The position numbers and the translations under genes are program-made. DNA of 64,000 nucleotides from Deroplatys truncata (taxonomy: Eukaryota > Arthropoda > Insecta > Mantodea > Mantidae): the NCBI GenBank assembly GCA_030765065.1, contig CM060978.1:109363192-109427191 (forward strand), written 5' to 3'. Below, piece by piece: positions 24,249-36,771 of the stretch. Position 1 is the first letter of the stretch, and each line of letters opens with the position of its first letter. The notes beneath the pieces are model-generated. The model saw nothing but the letters and a program-made list of their open reading frames with translations. It was not told the DNA's origin and did no database searches.

Positions 24249-26187
24249 AATAATGCCAAAGTAAAAATGTTAACCTTCACAAACTGCTTCAACGTGTGAG
24301 CCACCGCAGTTGGCGAAAGTTGGTATTCCTAGTGCGCGGTACTCTCGCTAGATGATGAAACAACTTGTCCGGTAGAGTTCAGTACTGTACTTGCCAAAGG
24401 TATTACGATGAAAGATATACCTCACCGAACCTTTTCTTGACGAAGAGAAACACAGAAGCAAGAGCTAAAGTTTTCTTAAGTGGTATACTTCGTATTTTTA
24501 GTATATGCTTAATTATTTTGTGATCAATTTAACAACTTATATAAGACAGTGTACCTGAATTACCAGTGTAATGGAAGGATAAGCTTTGTACTATCTTCTT
24601 CGTTATGTCTCTTTGAAACTAGTAGTATCGTAGTGTGCACGCCTTTTCCACACCCTCGGTGACTGTTGTTAAAGGTTGTTGGTTCCTGACAAGCAAAGGG
24701 GTGGAAGTTCACGCCACAAAATACGTAAGTCCAAGCTGATAATGTAGTGATATAGTGAATAAAAACGAGTGCTTAGCACGTAAATGAAGTGTATTTTAGC
24801 GATGTTTGCACCAACAAAGATTTCGTTGTTCAGGGACGAGCGTGCGAGATAAACAGTCTTCGAATGTAATAGTGCAGTTCCTGAGTAGCCTTTAGGGGGA
24901 GAGCGTATGTGCTATTAAAAATCTACCTGAATTAATTTCATTGGAGGTCAGTTTTGCATTTTAGCGACACTGTTGAATTGTCCCAGTTTAGTTTGCTAGA
25001 GTATTTGTTTACCAACAGATTGTAACTGCAGGGGAGAAATGTAATCAGTTCGTGAAGAAAAAAGTTAGCACATAAAATGCCAAGTAGACACGCTACTGAA
25101 GATTTTGAATGACGCGCGCTATACACCGCCGTGCACGAATGGGCGGAAATCAGTTTTTATATAGTTTGCATAGAATATGTTTATATCCCCCCTTTTAATG
25201 CAATATATGTATTGGGATTATGTAATATTTTATCAGTGTATCAGAAGTAAATACTTGATGAAAAAATTAAGAAATAATGTATTACCAACTAAAAAAATGT
25301 ATTTGTGTTAAAGGCCAAGGAGGAATAAAAGCGAACTCCTCAAGGGGTGATTTTTTTGTGTGAATCAGGGGTCAAAAGGGGAAGAAAAGAAAACCAGCAT
25401 AGTTGTGTGTTAAGTAAGAGTTTATTTCAATAAAAGGAGCGTTTCATATTCAGGCTGAAGTGTGGTTTTCGTTAATAAAAACTTGCTAAAAATAACAACC
25501 AGTTGCGTACCATAATTCTAAAAACCACTTGCTTATCTGATGTAATATTTTCGAATATTACACTAAACGCTACGAAGACTTCTGTTGCTGCGTAGTTACT
25601 ACATCATGGCTGAAAGTTTGAGTGCACGTTATTTAGGTACCCATGACAAACACATCACTTCATACATTCATTAATTCATTCAATGTGACGTTTTTGCTAA
25701 AAATACACAACTAAAAAATAAACAAAAGCAAAGGAAAAAGTAATAAAGTAATAAAAAAGTGTTATTCTACTTGGGAAGTGTCGTTTAGATTAACAACAAG
25801 CGCAATTTGCTCTCAATTTTAGATCTTACTGCAAGCAAAAATGTTGATTTGTTATTAATTTAACTTCATAACTCATATGCTCAATAAATTCCTAAATAGT
25901 TTTATAAAGGTATCAGTATTTATTGGATTATAGCACTGAATTACAGTCTCGTTTATGATGGTTTGTGCAATGTGCGCATCTGCTGCAGAAACGATTATTT
26001 GAAAATGCTAGAGCATAAAAAGTAGTAGACATTAAACTAAAATTCACTTTAAGATATAAATTAACGCAAAAATCTTTGAATGCAGACGGAAAAATCTGAT
26101 GTGTTAAATTTACATGACTTTGTCTCCATTGTTTATTTTTATATAACTTTTGCACACTGTTCCTACATACCTAAGCTTATTTTTATC
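24249..26187. other. Spacer, possible unrecognised transcribed sequence
   Basis: 24300-24900 is less A+T-rich than its surroundings. It contains 'gttcagtact' (initiator-like) near 24379 and a perfect donor-like gtaagt at 24725. Without a recognisable coding exon this could be a non-coding first exon or chance. No gene called; the remainder is A+T-rich. Confidence 0.3.
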
Positions 26188-26770
26188 TTTTCTACTACGC
26201 AGATAATAAGTAGAAAAGGTATTGCATTCCACCCAAAAATTTTATACCGATGATTTATCGGAAATATATGTTTAGAGGTCCCCTGAATCCAAAAATAGCA
26301 CTTTTAGAAAAAGGTCCGCGCCGCGCGTATGTGTAGGTATGTGTCTGGGAACAGCATAACTCAAAAACGAAAGGTCGGATAAATACTAAGCTTGGCAATT
26401 AAGTTCAGTATCTCCCAAAGATGCAACCGAAGATTTTCAAGAAAATCCCCACACCTTTAACTCCCTTTACATGGAATGAAAAGGACTTGCTATTCCCGAA
26501 AAGTCAAGCTATGTATACATTTTATTTGTCATGTAAATATATTTAAGATATGGTATTTTAATGAACACTATTAGCTTCATATTTGAGAATATCAAGCATT
26601 TCGAATGTAAAGAGTACTTTGTGGTAGGGGATTTTCTTGAAAATCTTCGTGTCGCATCTCTGGAAGATACTGAACTTAAATACCAAGTTTGATGTTTATC
26701 CCACACACAAGGCCCCAAAACATGTATTTTCAGTGAAATCCCGATATCGAGTTTTTGGGGGAAATTGATT
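26188..26770. mobile_element. Inverted dimer of two ACTTTC 3' halves
   Basis: The left part (26188-26477) is the 3' half of the ACTTTC element on the minus strand. It starts with the end-proximal 'ggtattgcattccaccc' block, then a mixed gcgc/tgtgtag tract, then 'gattttcaagaaaatcccc'. From about 26479 the same 3' half follows on the plus strand ('ttttatttgtcatgtaaata', 'gattttcttgaaaatc', 'atcccgatatcgag'). The two arms therefore point away from each other with their inner ends joined near 26478. Confidence 0.7.
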
Positions 26771-26836
26771 ATTTTAAAATAAAATAACGGTCTCAAGGCT
26801 TATTGCTTACAGTGTGGGAAAATTTAACAAACGAGA

Positions 26837-26893
<57 letters not shown>

Positions 26894-27291
26894 TATTTAT
26901 TTATTTCAGAAATCGTTAGCCCCTGAATGTAAGAGTACGCTACACAAACTTATTCTTCTTTAACGGATTGTCTCCTCTTTGTAGGACTTGCAAGACTGAC
27001 CTTGGGTCAGTAGTCTGTCCAGGAGCAAGAGAACTCTGTATCATAGCATGTCCAGGATGGGAATCAGCCCAATGCCTGATATAGTGGTGAAGAATAAGGA
27101 AATGAAATGTAGTGATGAAAGGGATGATAGGAAAATTCGCGGATCAAATTATTCAAGCCAGCATTCGCCTAGCGACCGAGGAAATCCGCGAAAAAAACCT
27201 TCGGTTAGATTGGTCGGCCCCGGGGACTTGAACCAGGGACCTCCCGAACGCGGACCACATAATTATATTAACGCCTCAGTCATCCCGCTAC
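26837..27291 (-). mobile_element. SINE-B copy with TAA/TTTA tail
   Basis: On the minus strand the tRNA-like head runs from about 27291 to 27215. It has an A-box-like 'gactgaggcgtta' and a B box inside tggttcaagtccccgg. The body includes 'cattcgcctag', shared with the copy at 21.16 kb. The 3' end runs into a tail of about 17 TAA units followed by a few TAAA units (26837-26907). The complete head-body-tail structure marks this as an inserted SINE. Confidence 0.75.
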
Positions 27292-29032
27292 ATAAACAAC
27301 GGATGAAAATCTTTTAAATTAATCCGTGGATTGTTATTACACGGAATACGTCACAACTGTTTAATTTACACTTTGAGGACTAACTCCAAGCTAGTCCTGC
27401 GAAGTAGCCTCTCTCAGAGCGATGGCCTTCCCCAAAACCGTTGATGATAGTAATAAAGCCCCTTTGAAGAATTAATCAAAGGAACTGTCATAACTAGGCT
27501 TTTGAAGTCATATTGTACTTTGCAGCTATGATTGTTGAATACCTGCCTTAGTTCAGGAAGGAATTTAGGTATTAATTTAACACATTTTGTATAACGTGAC
27601 TGCACAACATCTATTTTGGGTATAGCTAGTCAGTCATTGCACTTATTACATGGACTTGGTATTTTAGTTTTTGATTCATTTTGACAGGGATCCATGTGAG
27701 AGGTAGTTCTCTCGTTGGCAGCTTTCGGAGGTGGGTAGCAGTGTATGGTTGTGTAGCAAAAGTATATAAGATTGGCTACAAAGCTGCTGCAGCTCTCAGT
27801 GGTCAGTATGTTTCTGAGATGGCTTCAATCCAGAGTAGCTTGTGTCTCTTAAAGCGCTGAGTCCTTTGTGTACCTAATTTAGGAATCCCTTAATTTCAAA
27901 ATGAAAAAGAGGGACGTGTACTCGAAGAACGAACAATTAAGCAATTATAATAAAGAATATAGATTAGGCGTATAAAACCAACCGTACTTTCAACTAGAAA
28001 AGATACAACTGCGTCTGTCAAGGTCATTTCCTGCATCGATTTAGGGGCTGGGTTGTATTTGGCCGAACCGTGGATTTGTAAAAGTTTCTTACGGTTTTGT
28101 ATGTTTCAATATGTAATTTCTACCACCATGACTTGTCGAGGTCATTTTCTTCGCAAATGAGAAATGGAAATCCACATTTTAAAACATCTGAAAATACACT
28201 TTCTCTTTTAGGAGCCAACCATCATTGTAAGTTATGCGTAACACAACACAACACACCACACCACACCACAGGCTACTGGTACCTTTGTATTTAAATTTTA
28301 ACTATTTAACAGAAAAACTGTACAAATATTGGTCCCATCAGGCGTTTAGGCGGGACACGAGACAAAGGTCTTAATTCGAGACGTCTAGGATCGAATATGC
28401 CTAAGGCACATCTGTTGCATACACTCAAAATTACCGACAAACTGTTTATTCACTAATTGAAAAACATTTAGCTGGTGGATGTTTTAGTTTGTATTTTCAT
28501 TGACTTTCGCAAACATTTAGCTTGGAGTTTTGCATCAGGTATAAGCATGTTATTGATCCCGCAGTCGTGGGATTTTAATCATTCGAAAAATCGAAAGGGG
28601 CTAATGGCATAACGTGAACATAGACACTGACCTTGCCAAAGTCTCTGCAGATGGCGCATGTCCCGGATGATCGACCACCGGGTTCCGGCAAGGCCGTCTG
28701 TGTATCTCGTGGCAGCATCCACGATCTGCGACTACTTCAACATGTGCTGGTAATTAATGCAGTTCTGACAAGCTATTGGAAATTCCTAAGACAACTCTAA
28801 CCTCAATTATGTAAGTAGATGGACTTCATCATTTTTTTCTGCTGATACTGATGTAGTTTGCTTCTAAACAAGAAAACTATTTATTTTTTCTGTATATTGC
28901 AATTTCCCTGGTGCTTTAGTATCTAGTATGTTTTAATTCGGCAAAGAAAATAAATTAAATGATAGTCCAAGCCTAAAATTTCCAAATGCATCTATAAAAG
29001 TTTATATCCGCGTAGCGAATACACAATATTAT
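27292..29032. other. Spacer with promoter-like site and short repeats
   Basis: Contains a TATA/initiator pair near 27.76 kb (listed separately), an acacc-type simple run at 28236-28271, and a fragment near 28590-28720 (ggggctaatggc and gatcgaccaccggg) distantly related to the SINE-B group. No coding gene recognised. Confidence 0.45.
27763..27807 (+). promoter_or_regulatory. TATA plus initiator core-promoter-like pair
   Basis: A tatataag at 27763-27770 is followed by ctctcagtgg, giving a TCAGT initiator at 27796-27800, and a second TCAGT at 27803-27807. The TATA-to-initiator distance of about 31-33 bp is right for arthropod Pol II promoters. It could belong to a solo LTR or a gene. No LTR partner and no coding exon were found downstream. 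Confidence 0.3.
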
Positions 29033-29139
29033 GGAAAGGTAGAATCAGATGACTGAATCAGTATCTGATTCAGTCATCTGATTCTACCTTTCCAACCCTG
29101 TCCAACACACGGCTTGTGTGAAAGAACAATTAATTCCAC
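29033..29139. repeat. Perfect 29-bp palindrome from the tRNA-head family
   Basis: Arms 29033-29061 and 29065-29093 are exact reverse complements with only three bases (tat) between. The arm contains gattctacctttcc, which is the sequence just downstream of the tRNA-like units at 49.2 and 63.9 kb. The right side continues into that family's tail to about 29139 (acacggcttgtgtgaaagaa). It is a fused tail-to-tail remnant whose tRNA heads are missing. Confidence 0.85.
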
Positions 29140-29877
29140 ACAATATTATATTATTTAAATGCTCTAAATTCAGCTTAACCTGCATACGCCTGCCTCATAT
29201 AAATTATAACAGCGATAAATGTTACTATTTTCTTTAAAAATTCTTTTGTACAAATTTTATTAGATTTTTATGCACTGTTTTATTTTCCTTTAAATACTAT
29301 AAACAAGTTAATTACCGAACAGGTATATGCAGAAAATGTGATGTGACAAACAAATAATTTGTACTATTAAAACTCTAATTTGAAAAATTGGATATGCAAC
29401 AAACAGCCTCAGAAATTTCTCCATCCACTAGTTAATTGTATTCCTTAAGTTTAATACTCTTAATATAAAAGTGAGTCGTCTGTCCTCTTTTTGCTAGATA
29501 TGACATATAGAGGAAAATGTAGAATTGGTTACATGTAGATGTGGAGACAATACTCAACTGTTTGTATCACAAGGTCATCTTATTTATAATGAGCTTGTGT
29601 TAAAATAAAATAGAAGAATAACATAGTTTAAAACCATTACATTGCTGGGACACCAAAGCAAATTCCAGCAAGATACTTTAATCAACATGGTTAGATACAT
29701 TCTCCAGAGAAAAAAAATGATGAAAATTAATAAACATACAGTAAAAAATATCAGAAATGGTCAATGCTACGCAACACAAGCGGCGTATTGTTTTCGAGTT
29801 CTTTAATTCTTTGTATTTATTTTGCGGTTCGTTATGGATTTGTAGCATCAGAATTAAGATAGTTTAACAGTGTATTC
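29140..29877. other. A+T-rich spacer
   Basis: No feature recognised. Confidence 0.5.
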
Positions 29878-30216
29878 ACAAAAAATTCAGTGTATACATT
29901 GTTTGTTATGCCAGTATCTCCAGCATATGATATTTAAATCAAAATGATTGGAACCTTTCGAGAAAGTAAAAATTATGATTTTTTTGTGAAAATAGTTGTT
30001 TGAGGTGTGTGAATTTCTTAAAAATTCACCTTGGTTTTCTAAAAGATGTTAAAGATATTTTTCGGACCTCTCGCTTTTGAATTATACTGTAAACAGATTG
30101 CGCGCGTACACACAGACACACACGCACACAAAATTTTATTTACAAAATTCTTACTTTTCATTGGGTCGATTGCAATAGTTCTTCGACCGTAAATAAGCGG
30201 TAAAGAAACTAAAAAG
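29878..30216 (+). mobile_element. ACTTTC-family fragment, 3' half
   Basis: It is colinear with the right half of the 14.0-kb copy: an 'atcaaaatgattgg' block, an 'aatttcttaaaaattc' block, then a mixed simple repeat (gcgcgcgtacacacagac at 30099-30116, continuing to 30129) at the variable site. It ends in gcggtaaagaaact, a decayed terminal repeat. Divergence from the other copies is high, suggesting an older insertion. Confidence 0.6.
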
Positions 30217-30789
30217 TTGAATTGTTATGTTTGATGTTTACAAAACTTGTTCACGGTAACTATTACTTTAAATTTCAATTTAATTCCAAGTAATTTTGCG
30301 CTTTGTTCACATGTCACTTTACGCATATTTGCATTTTTCTTCACAATGTTAGCATGTGACTTCCATAAATTATCATTGCAAGTTAGGCATCCTAGTGAGA
30401 AAAGCAACGCATATAAAGAAGATGTTTTAAACATTTGTATATTGTTCGAAATCCTTTCTATATAAACTCATAAGGATCTTTATCCTTTCAACTTCCAAAC
30501 CGCCCTGTTTTGATGATGTGGGAAATCAATATTACACATGCTACCTTTTTACGTCTTCAGTGGAATTTGCAGTTTCCATATAACTCACAAAATCTGCATC
30601 ACATGTCTGTTTACCCCTTTTCCGTTAAAGCTAATTGCTGGAAAATGTTAATCTTTTTAACAATTGTCACACACCGCCTTCCTGTATTTAAGTCGACTCA
30701 ACTTAAAGTGCCTAGGCAGAAATATGTGAAAGATTTCTACACCATTCATGTCTTATATTTATTTATTTGTTTGTTTATATACTTGTTCA
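30217..30789. other. A+T-rich spacer
   Basis: No feature recognised. A 120-codon plus-strand frame runs across this stretch into the SINE head and has no conserved motif. Confidence 0.4.
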
Positions 30790-31370
30790 CCGAGCAGAAT
30801 GTCTCAGGCGGTTGCGTCTGTGGCCCGCATTCGGGAGGTCGTGGGTTCGATTCCCGTGGCCAACCTTCCTGACGCATGGGTTTTTCGGGGTTTTCCAGGG
30901 TCGCCAGGGGAGCGTTGGGTACGATCATTACATCTCCTGAATTTCCTGCCCCTCCATTTCATTCCATTAATCATTTCATCATTTTTCACCCCGTTCGGTC
31001 TGCTTCGGGGTTGAAAGTGTCCGCGATGGAGTTTCGATGCAGCGTGACAGGGAAAAAAGGATGCTATCTGTGAACGTTCTCGTCCTCGATCTTCGGCTGG
31101 TTGCCGGGGAATAAGGACCGCCCACGTCGGGGAGCATTGGACCCCATTAGGGTCGGGATCCCCGGTCTTCCGGTCCGTCTGCCGGGGCGTTTAAATCTGA
31201 AAACTTTAGGGACCCTGTCATTTGCTGTGCCGTCACTCCTGGTTCCGGCCGCCCGGTGTCTCCCTTCACCTCATTCCTTCCTCCCGGGGGCGACCTTGAG
31301 AGGGCGTACGGTACAATGTCCGGACTGCCTGGATCAGCGCCACAATCCCCTTCGCTTCTCATTCCATTCC
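30790..31370 (+). mobile_element. SINE-B copy with long G+C-rich body
   Basis: The tRNA-derived head occupies about 30790-30863. It carries tctcaggcggttgcgtctg (A-box side), cattcgggaggtc (anticodon arm side) and a perfect B box in gggttcgattcccg. The body is markedly G+C-richer than its surroundings and contains gggtttttcggggttttcca (like the 58.6-kb copy). It ends near repeated 'cattccattc' units at about 31358-31369. Open frames on both strands across it are composition effects. Confidence 0.72.
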
Positions 31371-31528
31371 ATTTACTTGTTGGTTTATTTTTGTGAAAGA
31401 GTTGGAGTAATTCAGTGAAAATATCTGTTAAAACCGTATGTGCTTTCATCCATGCCCGATTTATTTAAAACTGTCATTCGAAAACTCATCATCAGACACA
31501 AGGCTTGCACTAGGATCTTCCAGCTTCC

Positions 31529-31798
31529 TTTTTTTTTTAAATTTATGGATGCTCTTTAATTAATGGTCCGCAGCGTCCCATTCTATATTGGGTATGAAAA
31601 TCCGGAAATTTTGCTCAGAGGCCTCTTTACAGACTAGGTTCTTTTACGTGCCGTAAATCTACGACACGGGATCGCTGGCTTTACTTCACTTCACTTCACT
31701 TCACTTCCAAAGGCCTCCCTCCCCTTGCCGTCCGCCGGATTTGAACCCGCGACCTCGGGAACTAGAGGCTAGCATGCTATCGCTAGACTACGGAGAAC
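31529..31798 (-). mobile_element. SINE-A copy, nearly complete
   Basis: The full tRNA-like head lies at about 31728-31798 on the minus strand: 'cgtagtctagcgatagcatg' (A-box side), tagttcccgaggtcgcgg (anticodon and T-arm side), with the B box in gggttcaaatcc. The body matches the other SINE-A copies ('tctatattgggtatgaaaat' on the plus strand). The tail is a poly-T on the plus strand at 31530-31538. A short run of cttca repeats at 31681-31709 replaces the 'ccttccgaaggaagtcatgc' block of its relatives. Confidence 0.85.
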
Positions 31799-34700
31799 GA
31801 CGCTCGCACTAGGGAGGAATAATTGTGATCAACCTGTTCTGGACTGTAATGGTTTACCTTATACAGAAGTAGAATTTCAATTGGTAAAATCTTCCAGGAC
31901 TCCAAGTTTAACTGAAAATGCAAAACCAGTAAAACTACAGCATGCGATACGGAAGGAACCTAGGACTGCCCTCTTTCTACATAAATAAATAAATAAATAA
32001 ATAAATTACTAAGGTCATGTGTTTGACTTAATCAAACTACTTGCAATAAGTATAGGCGAACAAACACCTAAGGCCAAGTCTTCAACATTTAAGCAACAAT
32101 TAAAAAGCTCCAAAAATGTATTTGATATGTCTAACAGCGTGAAAGTATTTTATAAGTAAATTATCCCTTGGTTATATTAACTAGCATTAATAAAAGAGTT
32201 TTCAAACCTTGTATATATGTTTTTTTATTTTAATAAAAAGCATTGATGCTAATGTAATTCATACTGTGCGAGTGATTATGTTCATATAAAGGTGAAACCT
32301 AGGTGCAGGAAGAATGGGGTAAGAAAGTGATTTATTATATTAAATCATTTAAATGAGTTACTATTCCTTACAATAAAAGTGTTAATAGTAGTAAACAATA
32401 GTATTTATCAGGAACAACAGATAAGGAAAAATCTAAGTAATAAATTGCAATACACAATCCAAGGAGAAAATTTAAAGCCTCTCTTTATGAGAAATTGCTG
32501 TTTGAACACGTGGTATCTGTCCCTAATCTATCACTAAAATATCGATTTGAAGCCGAAAGCAACACGATCGTCACAGCGTTTGAGTTTTAAGACTGTAACA
32601 CCAACATACACTATTCCTTCATATGTGACCCATGAAATTCATACTGGTCGGCTTATCAGTTAAAAGTCGTATAATTATCTAGACCCTTTATTTTTAGCTT
32701 AAAGATATTTTATAGCGATAAAACATTCACACAATAGAAAACATGTCGAAAACAGGATAATCTTTGGCCTATGAGCGAATGCTACGAATTTGTCAATAGG
32801 TTACATGTGTTTTCTAAAGTCAGTGGATACAAGTTCATGAACTTCATCATTTGTTGTTTACTGTTGTTAAGCATGAAGATAAGTGCAATTTATTTACGGC
32901 CATCTGTACTATGTTGCAAGAGTCCGAAGGTATCTTCCAAGATTGCGAAAAGGCCTGTACTGGCATCAAATAATGCACATAGGCGTGAGCACGTTCATAA
33001 GAAACAAAAATGAAACCTTTATTTCATTACACCAATATATATTAATGCATTAATAAGCAGGTTTGTTAACCTAGGCTATATGTTAGTATTGAAATTACCC
33101 TTCCCTTGGCGTTTTCAATTGTTTATACTTTTATGAAAATACTATTTTTTTTCTTTTTATAACTGTATAAACTCAATGTATAAATGCACTAAAATTAATT
33201 TAATTTATCCTTGTTAACATTTATTTGGAAAAATGAGCTAACGTTTGAATACTTTATTTATATTTCCTTAATGTTAAGTTCAAAATTACCCTGAAACTTT
33301 GCATATTCTGCAAGTGTTTCTTAAGTCAAAGATGATATTAGTGGAATGCCTTAACGTTTCTAAGTTAGTGGTTTGTTAACATGAAAAAATGTTCATTTAA
33401 CCGAAATTCCTCAAAAGCTAGCATTTCTATAATTTAACACGACGTGACCGCACCAATTTATTTTTTAAATTCCCCACATATTTATAAGTATACCACAAGA
33501 TTATGTAAACTTAGATTGATATCTTTACAAACAGTTTGGGTCAAATCCCCACATCTTGCAACAGTTTGCAATCGATTTAAATAGCAAAAATTATACTAAC
33601 TTTTAACCAGAAAAATGGTGCATATATCAAATTGAAGATAAATGATTAGACTTTTGTATAAACTAACTACAACGTTTCTCAACATTGTAATTGTCGCGAA
33701 TTGTAAGGGAGATCAAAATCCAAAACTTGTAATCGTACTATCCAAAAAATACCTAAATATAAATGAAAATATTTATTTTAGCGATCCTAACACTTTTTGA
33801 AAAATATTTTTGAGACTTTTAAGCCTTTGAAAATTAAAAAAATGATATGCTACATCTACATATGGTGTATTTATTTATATTTATATATAGCCATGTAACG
33901 CCGTCTTGAAACTTAAGAGTTGGCGAAATATGAGGGAATCTGATAATATTTTTTATTATTATAGGAACATAGGGTTGAATTTTTCTAGTTATCTAATACA
34001 TTATATAGCCAATGATTTTCGTTCCTAGATATATCAGGCGTGTCGCTAAGATGTATAATCATGCCAAATTTTAAATTTAGCGCTATCGTAGCTAGTAACT
34101 GTTTAGTAGTTTTACTTTTGTATTCACATGCGAGTTGAAATGTTAATCATATAAACATTCAGAGCATTTTTCGCATTAATAACAGCAAAAAGGGTTCGGA
34201 CAACGTTTTAAAAGCTAAATTATTGGACGGAAATGTTTTATTTTTAATATATACAAATAACAAATAATAATAATACAGCTTACGGGCTGTGCGATTTTTC
34301 AATATTACTAATTTTATGAATCTTTTAATATTTTGAAAACGTCACTAATTTTTAATTTTATATTTGTTTCCAACCCAACATATTCATTTTATAAAGCCAC
34401 GTTTTCTGTAATACATGAAATGTTAATCAAAAATTGTTTTGAACTTAGAGAAGAAAATGATTTTGAAATCGTAAACAAGTGACGTAAATTCCTCTATTTC
34501 ACGAATTTATTTAGGCTTGTTTTGAATTAAATTTGATGAATAAGGAATTACCTACCTAAAACTCTACTGTACTAAGTGCGTATAAGTTAATTTTCAAAAT
34601 AATGCACATAAATACAGCGCAATTCTCAAAAAAATGTAAAATTCATTAGAGGAAAAAATATTGAAACTATCGTGTACAAATAGATATATTATCGCTTATT

Positions 34701-36771
34701 TTAAGGTGATAGTTTTATTAAAATATAAGAAAAAGTAAAGGAGCAAACAGCCTTTAAGAACTTCGTTGTTCACTAATATCTGAATAGGCCTGCATCATGC
34801 CAACTCTACAAATTCGTTCCTTCTCTCCTCCACTTATGTTTTCTGTGGTTTACCGATTGTTTGCTCTGGTCATTTCTACTTTTTTCATTCTGAATGCAGC
34901 AGGATGTACGAGAACGCCGTAACGGTGTACATACTCCACCATGACCGGTAGGTTTAAAAACTGTTGGAAGTCAATACCAACAACGCCACATGAAAGAGTA
35001 TTTTGAGACATTTTTAGCATGAAAGAATATTTGCATAATGTTACCAAACTGACAATGTTCAGCTCAATTCCCTTGAAAACTCAGTTCAGAATCATAATCC
35101 CATCTTAAGTAGAAGAGGGAAATGATGAATTTTAATTATTGTTACACGGAATTGCAATCCAGCCACTTAACGCAAAAGAACGAAGCGACTAACTACTGGA
35201 AATACAGTAGACTTTTTGTTGTACACGCACAAGGTCAATCTCTAATGTTTTCCAGCAATCTCTCCGCCTCTCCTCCTTGGCACGTGTTCCTTCGCTTTGG
35301 TTATGTCATTAATTGAACTTGACATAGAAAATCGCATCAGAAGTTCTCTAATCGTTCTTAAAGCGAAGACGTAAACAAGGAGATAGTTTTAGATATATGT
35401 TTGAAGTCTTGTCTTTATTTTCGATGCAGGTAAACAATGGGACACATGCCTGGATTTTCTGTCGTTTATAATGAACAAATCCCAGAATCGAAAAACATTA
35501 CTAAAGAAATATATGAATGTTGTAAAATAAAAGTACCAGCAACATATGTAGTTGGTTTTCATTACTAACATAATGTATTAATTGACAGTGATGCCCTACA
35601 ACTCCCGCGCAGGTAAAAGACACTGGGAGTTGTCATTCGGGTGTTACATGTGAAACGCAAGGTCGGAGCGCTCTATGCTTGCTGTGTTTGCATCAGTTAA
35701 AACATCTGCTTTGTAAGACACAGAGTGTCCTTAATCTTGATGGGTCTATGGTTGTCATGAATACAAAGATTCGGATGATTAATTCATTAAATTCTTATAA
35801 TTTTATGTACTGCCTAAATTTTGTTCAAAGCTCTAAAATTGGATTTAATCGGCACCAAAGTATTGAAACACCTCCTTTGCTCACAAGAGAGAATATCTAG
35901 GATTTCGATCTGTTCACTAGTGAATAAGTGACGAACAGTCCTCCAGGTGTACGTTACAAGCTCCGAAAATGATTGGGGGTGCTTCACAGAAAGCACTACA
36001 TTGGCGCCATGCAAACGCTCCCACAAGCTTAGTAAATAAAATAGCACATGACTAGAAATTGCTTTGTAAGGATGCGCTGAATGTTTTCACCAGACAAAAT
36101 TGCTTATCACATAATTGCAATATTTTTTCCACAACCTACGTAATCCGTTGCATAATTTACAAAGGCTTGCGAAGAACACGTAGAAACAGCGTGACTATGC
36201 TTGTATAACTTACGTTAACACCAATTCTTCCTAGCAACTTTGTAAATTTAAATCTACGCCCTTACGTTAACCTAACTTTCAAATAGTTTGTGAAAAATTT
36301 ATAAGAAACATAAATAAATAATCGGGAAGTAATAGTGTTAAAATGCCTTTAACTCAAAGCTAAGTTTTCCGAGTTGACACAATTCACCTATACATGCATC
36401 AAATATTACCTGTGTGAACAGTTACATTCTGGCTGCAACTCACGGAATTGTTGCAGATGGTTAACCACCTCACAACCCTCAGTTTAACAAAACTCCCCTC
36501 GACCTACACTTCACTCGAACATGAAGTACTTGGTTATCTTCCGCTTTGGAGCAGAACCGTCACTTTTCTCGAGTGTGCAACCATTATAATGATCAAACAT
36601 AACAGTTTCTTTCATATTGCTGCACAAAGTGAATAAAATAAGAATAAAGCATTGTATACATGGGTCCTACTTCGAAATTGGTGTTATAAAGAAAGTATAC
36701 AGAGAAAGGTAGGGAAGAGTGAGGACTACTCTAAAGAGTTTAATTTTTTTTCTGCCTCGTTTGAATGATTT
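31799..36771. other. Long A+T-rich region without recognised transposons
   Basis: This is one of the longest stretches free of recognised repeats, apart from an aaat tetranucleotide run at 31979-32006. The only frame I single out is the secretory-looking one at 32837. A small hairpin (acaactccc and gggagttgt) lies at 35598-35634. It could be ancient spacer or a large intron. Confidence 0.45.
32837..33013 (+). CDS. Hypothetical small secreted basic peptide (weak)
   Basis: A 58-codon frame starts MNFIICCLLLLSMKISA, a good hydrophobic secretory signal. It continues into a basic, lysine- and arginine-rich tail ending HRREHVHKKQK and stop. An ATG 22 codons upstream is also in frame, but the inner start gives the better signal. 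The inner ATG has a poor translation context (ttc before ATG). There are dibasic sites (KR and RR), as in peptide precursors, and a pair of adjacent Cys residues. I do not recognise a family. Chance is quite possible in A+T-rich DNA. Confidence 0.2.
   Translation: MNFIICCLLLLSMKISAIYLRPSVLCCKSPKVSSKIAKRPVLASNNAHRREHVHKKQK

Noticed and set aside
30510-31449. Several frames on both strands of 60-120 codons
   Set aside because: They overlap a G+C-rich SINE body where stop codons are rare; they are not conserved coding sequence.
35598-35634. Nine-base inverted repeat (acaactccc and gggagttgt) as a miniature element
   Set aside because: It is too short, with no duplication and no other copy in the window.
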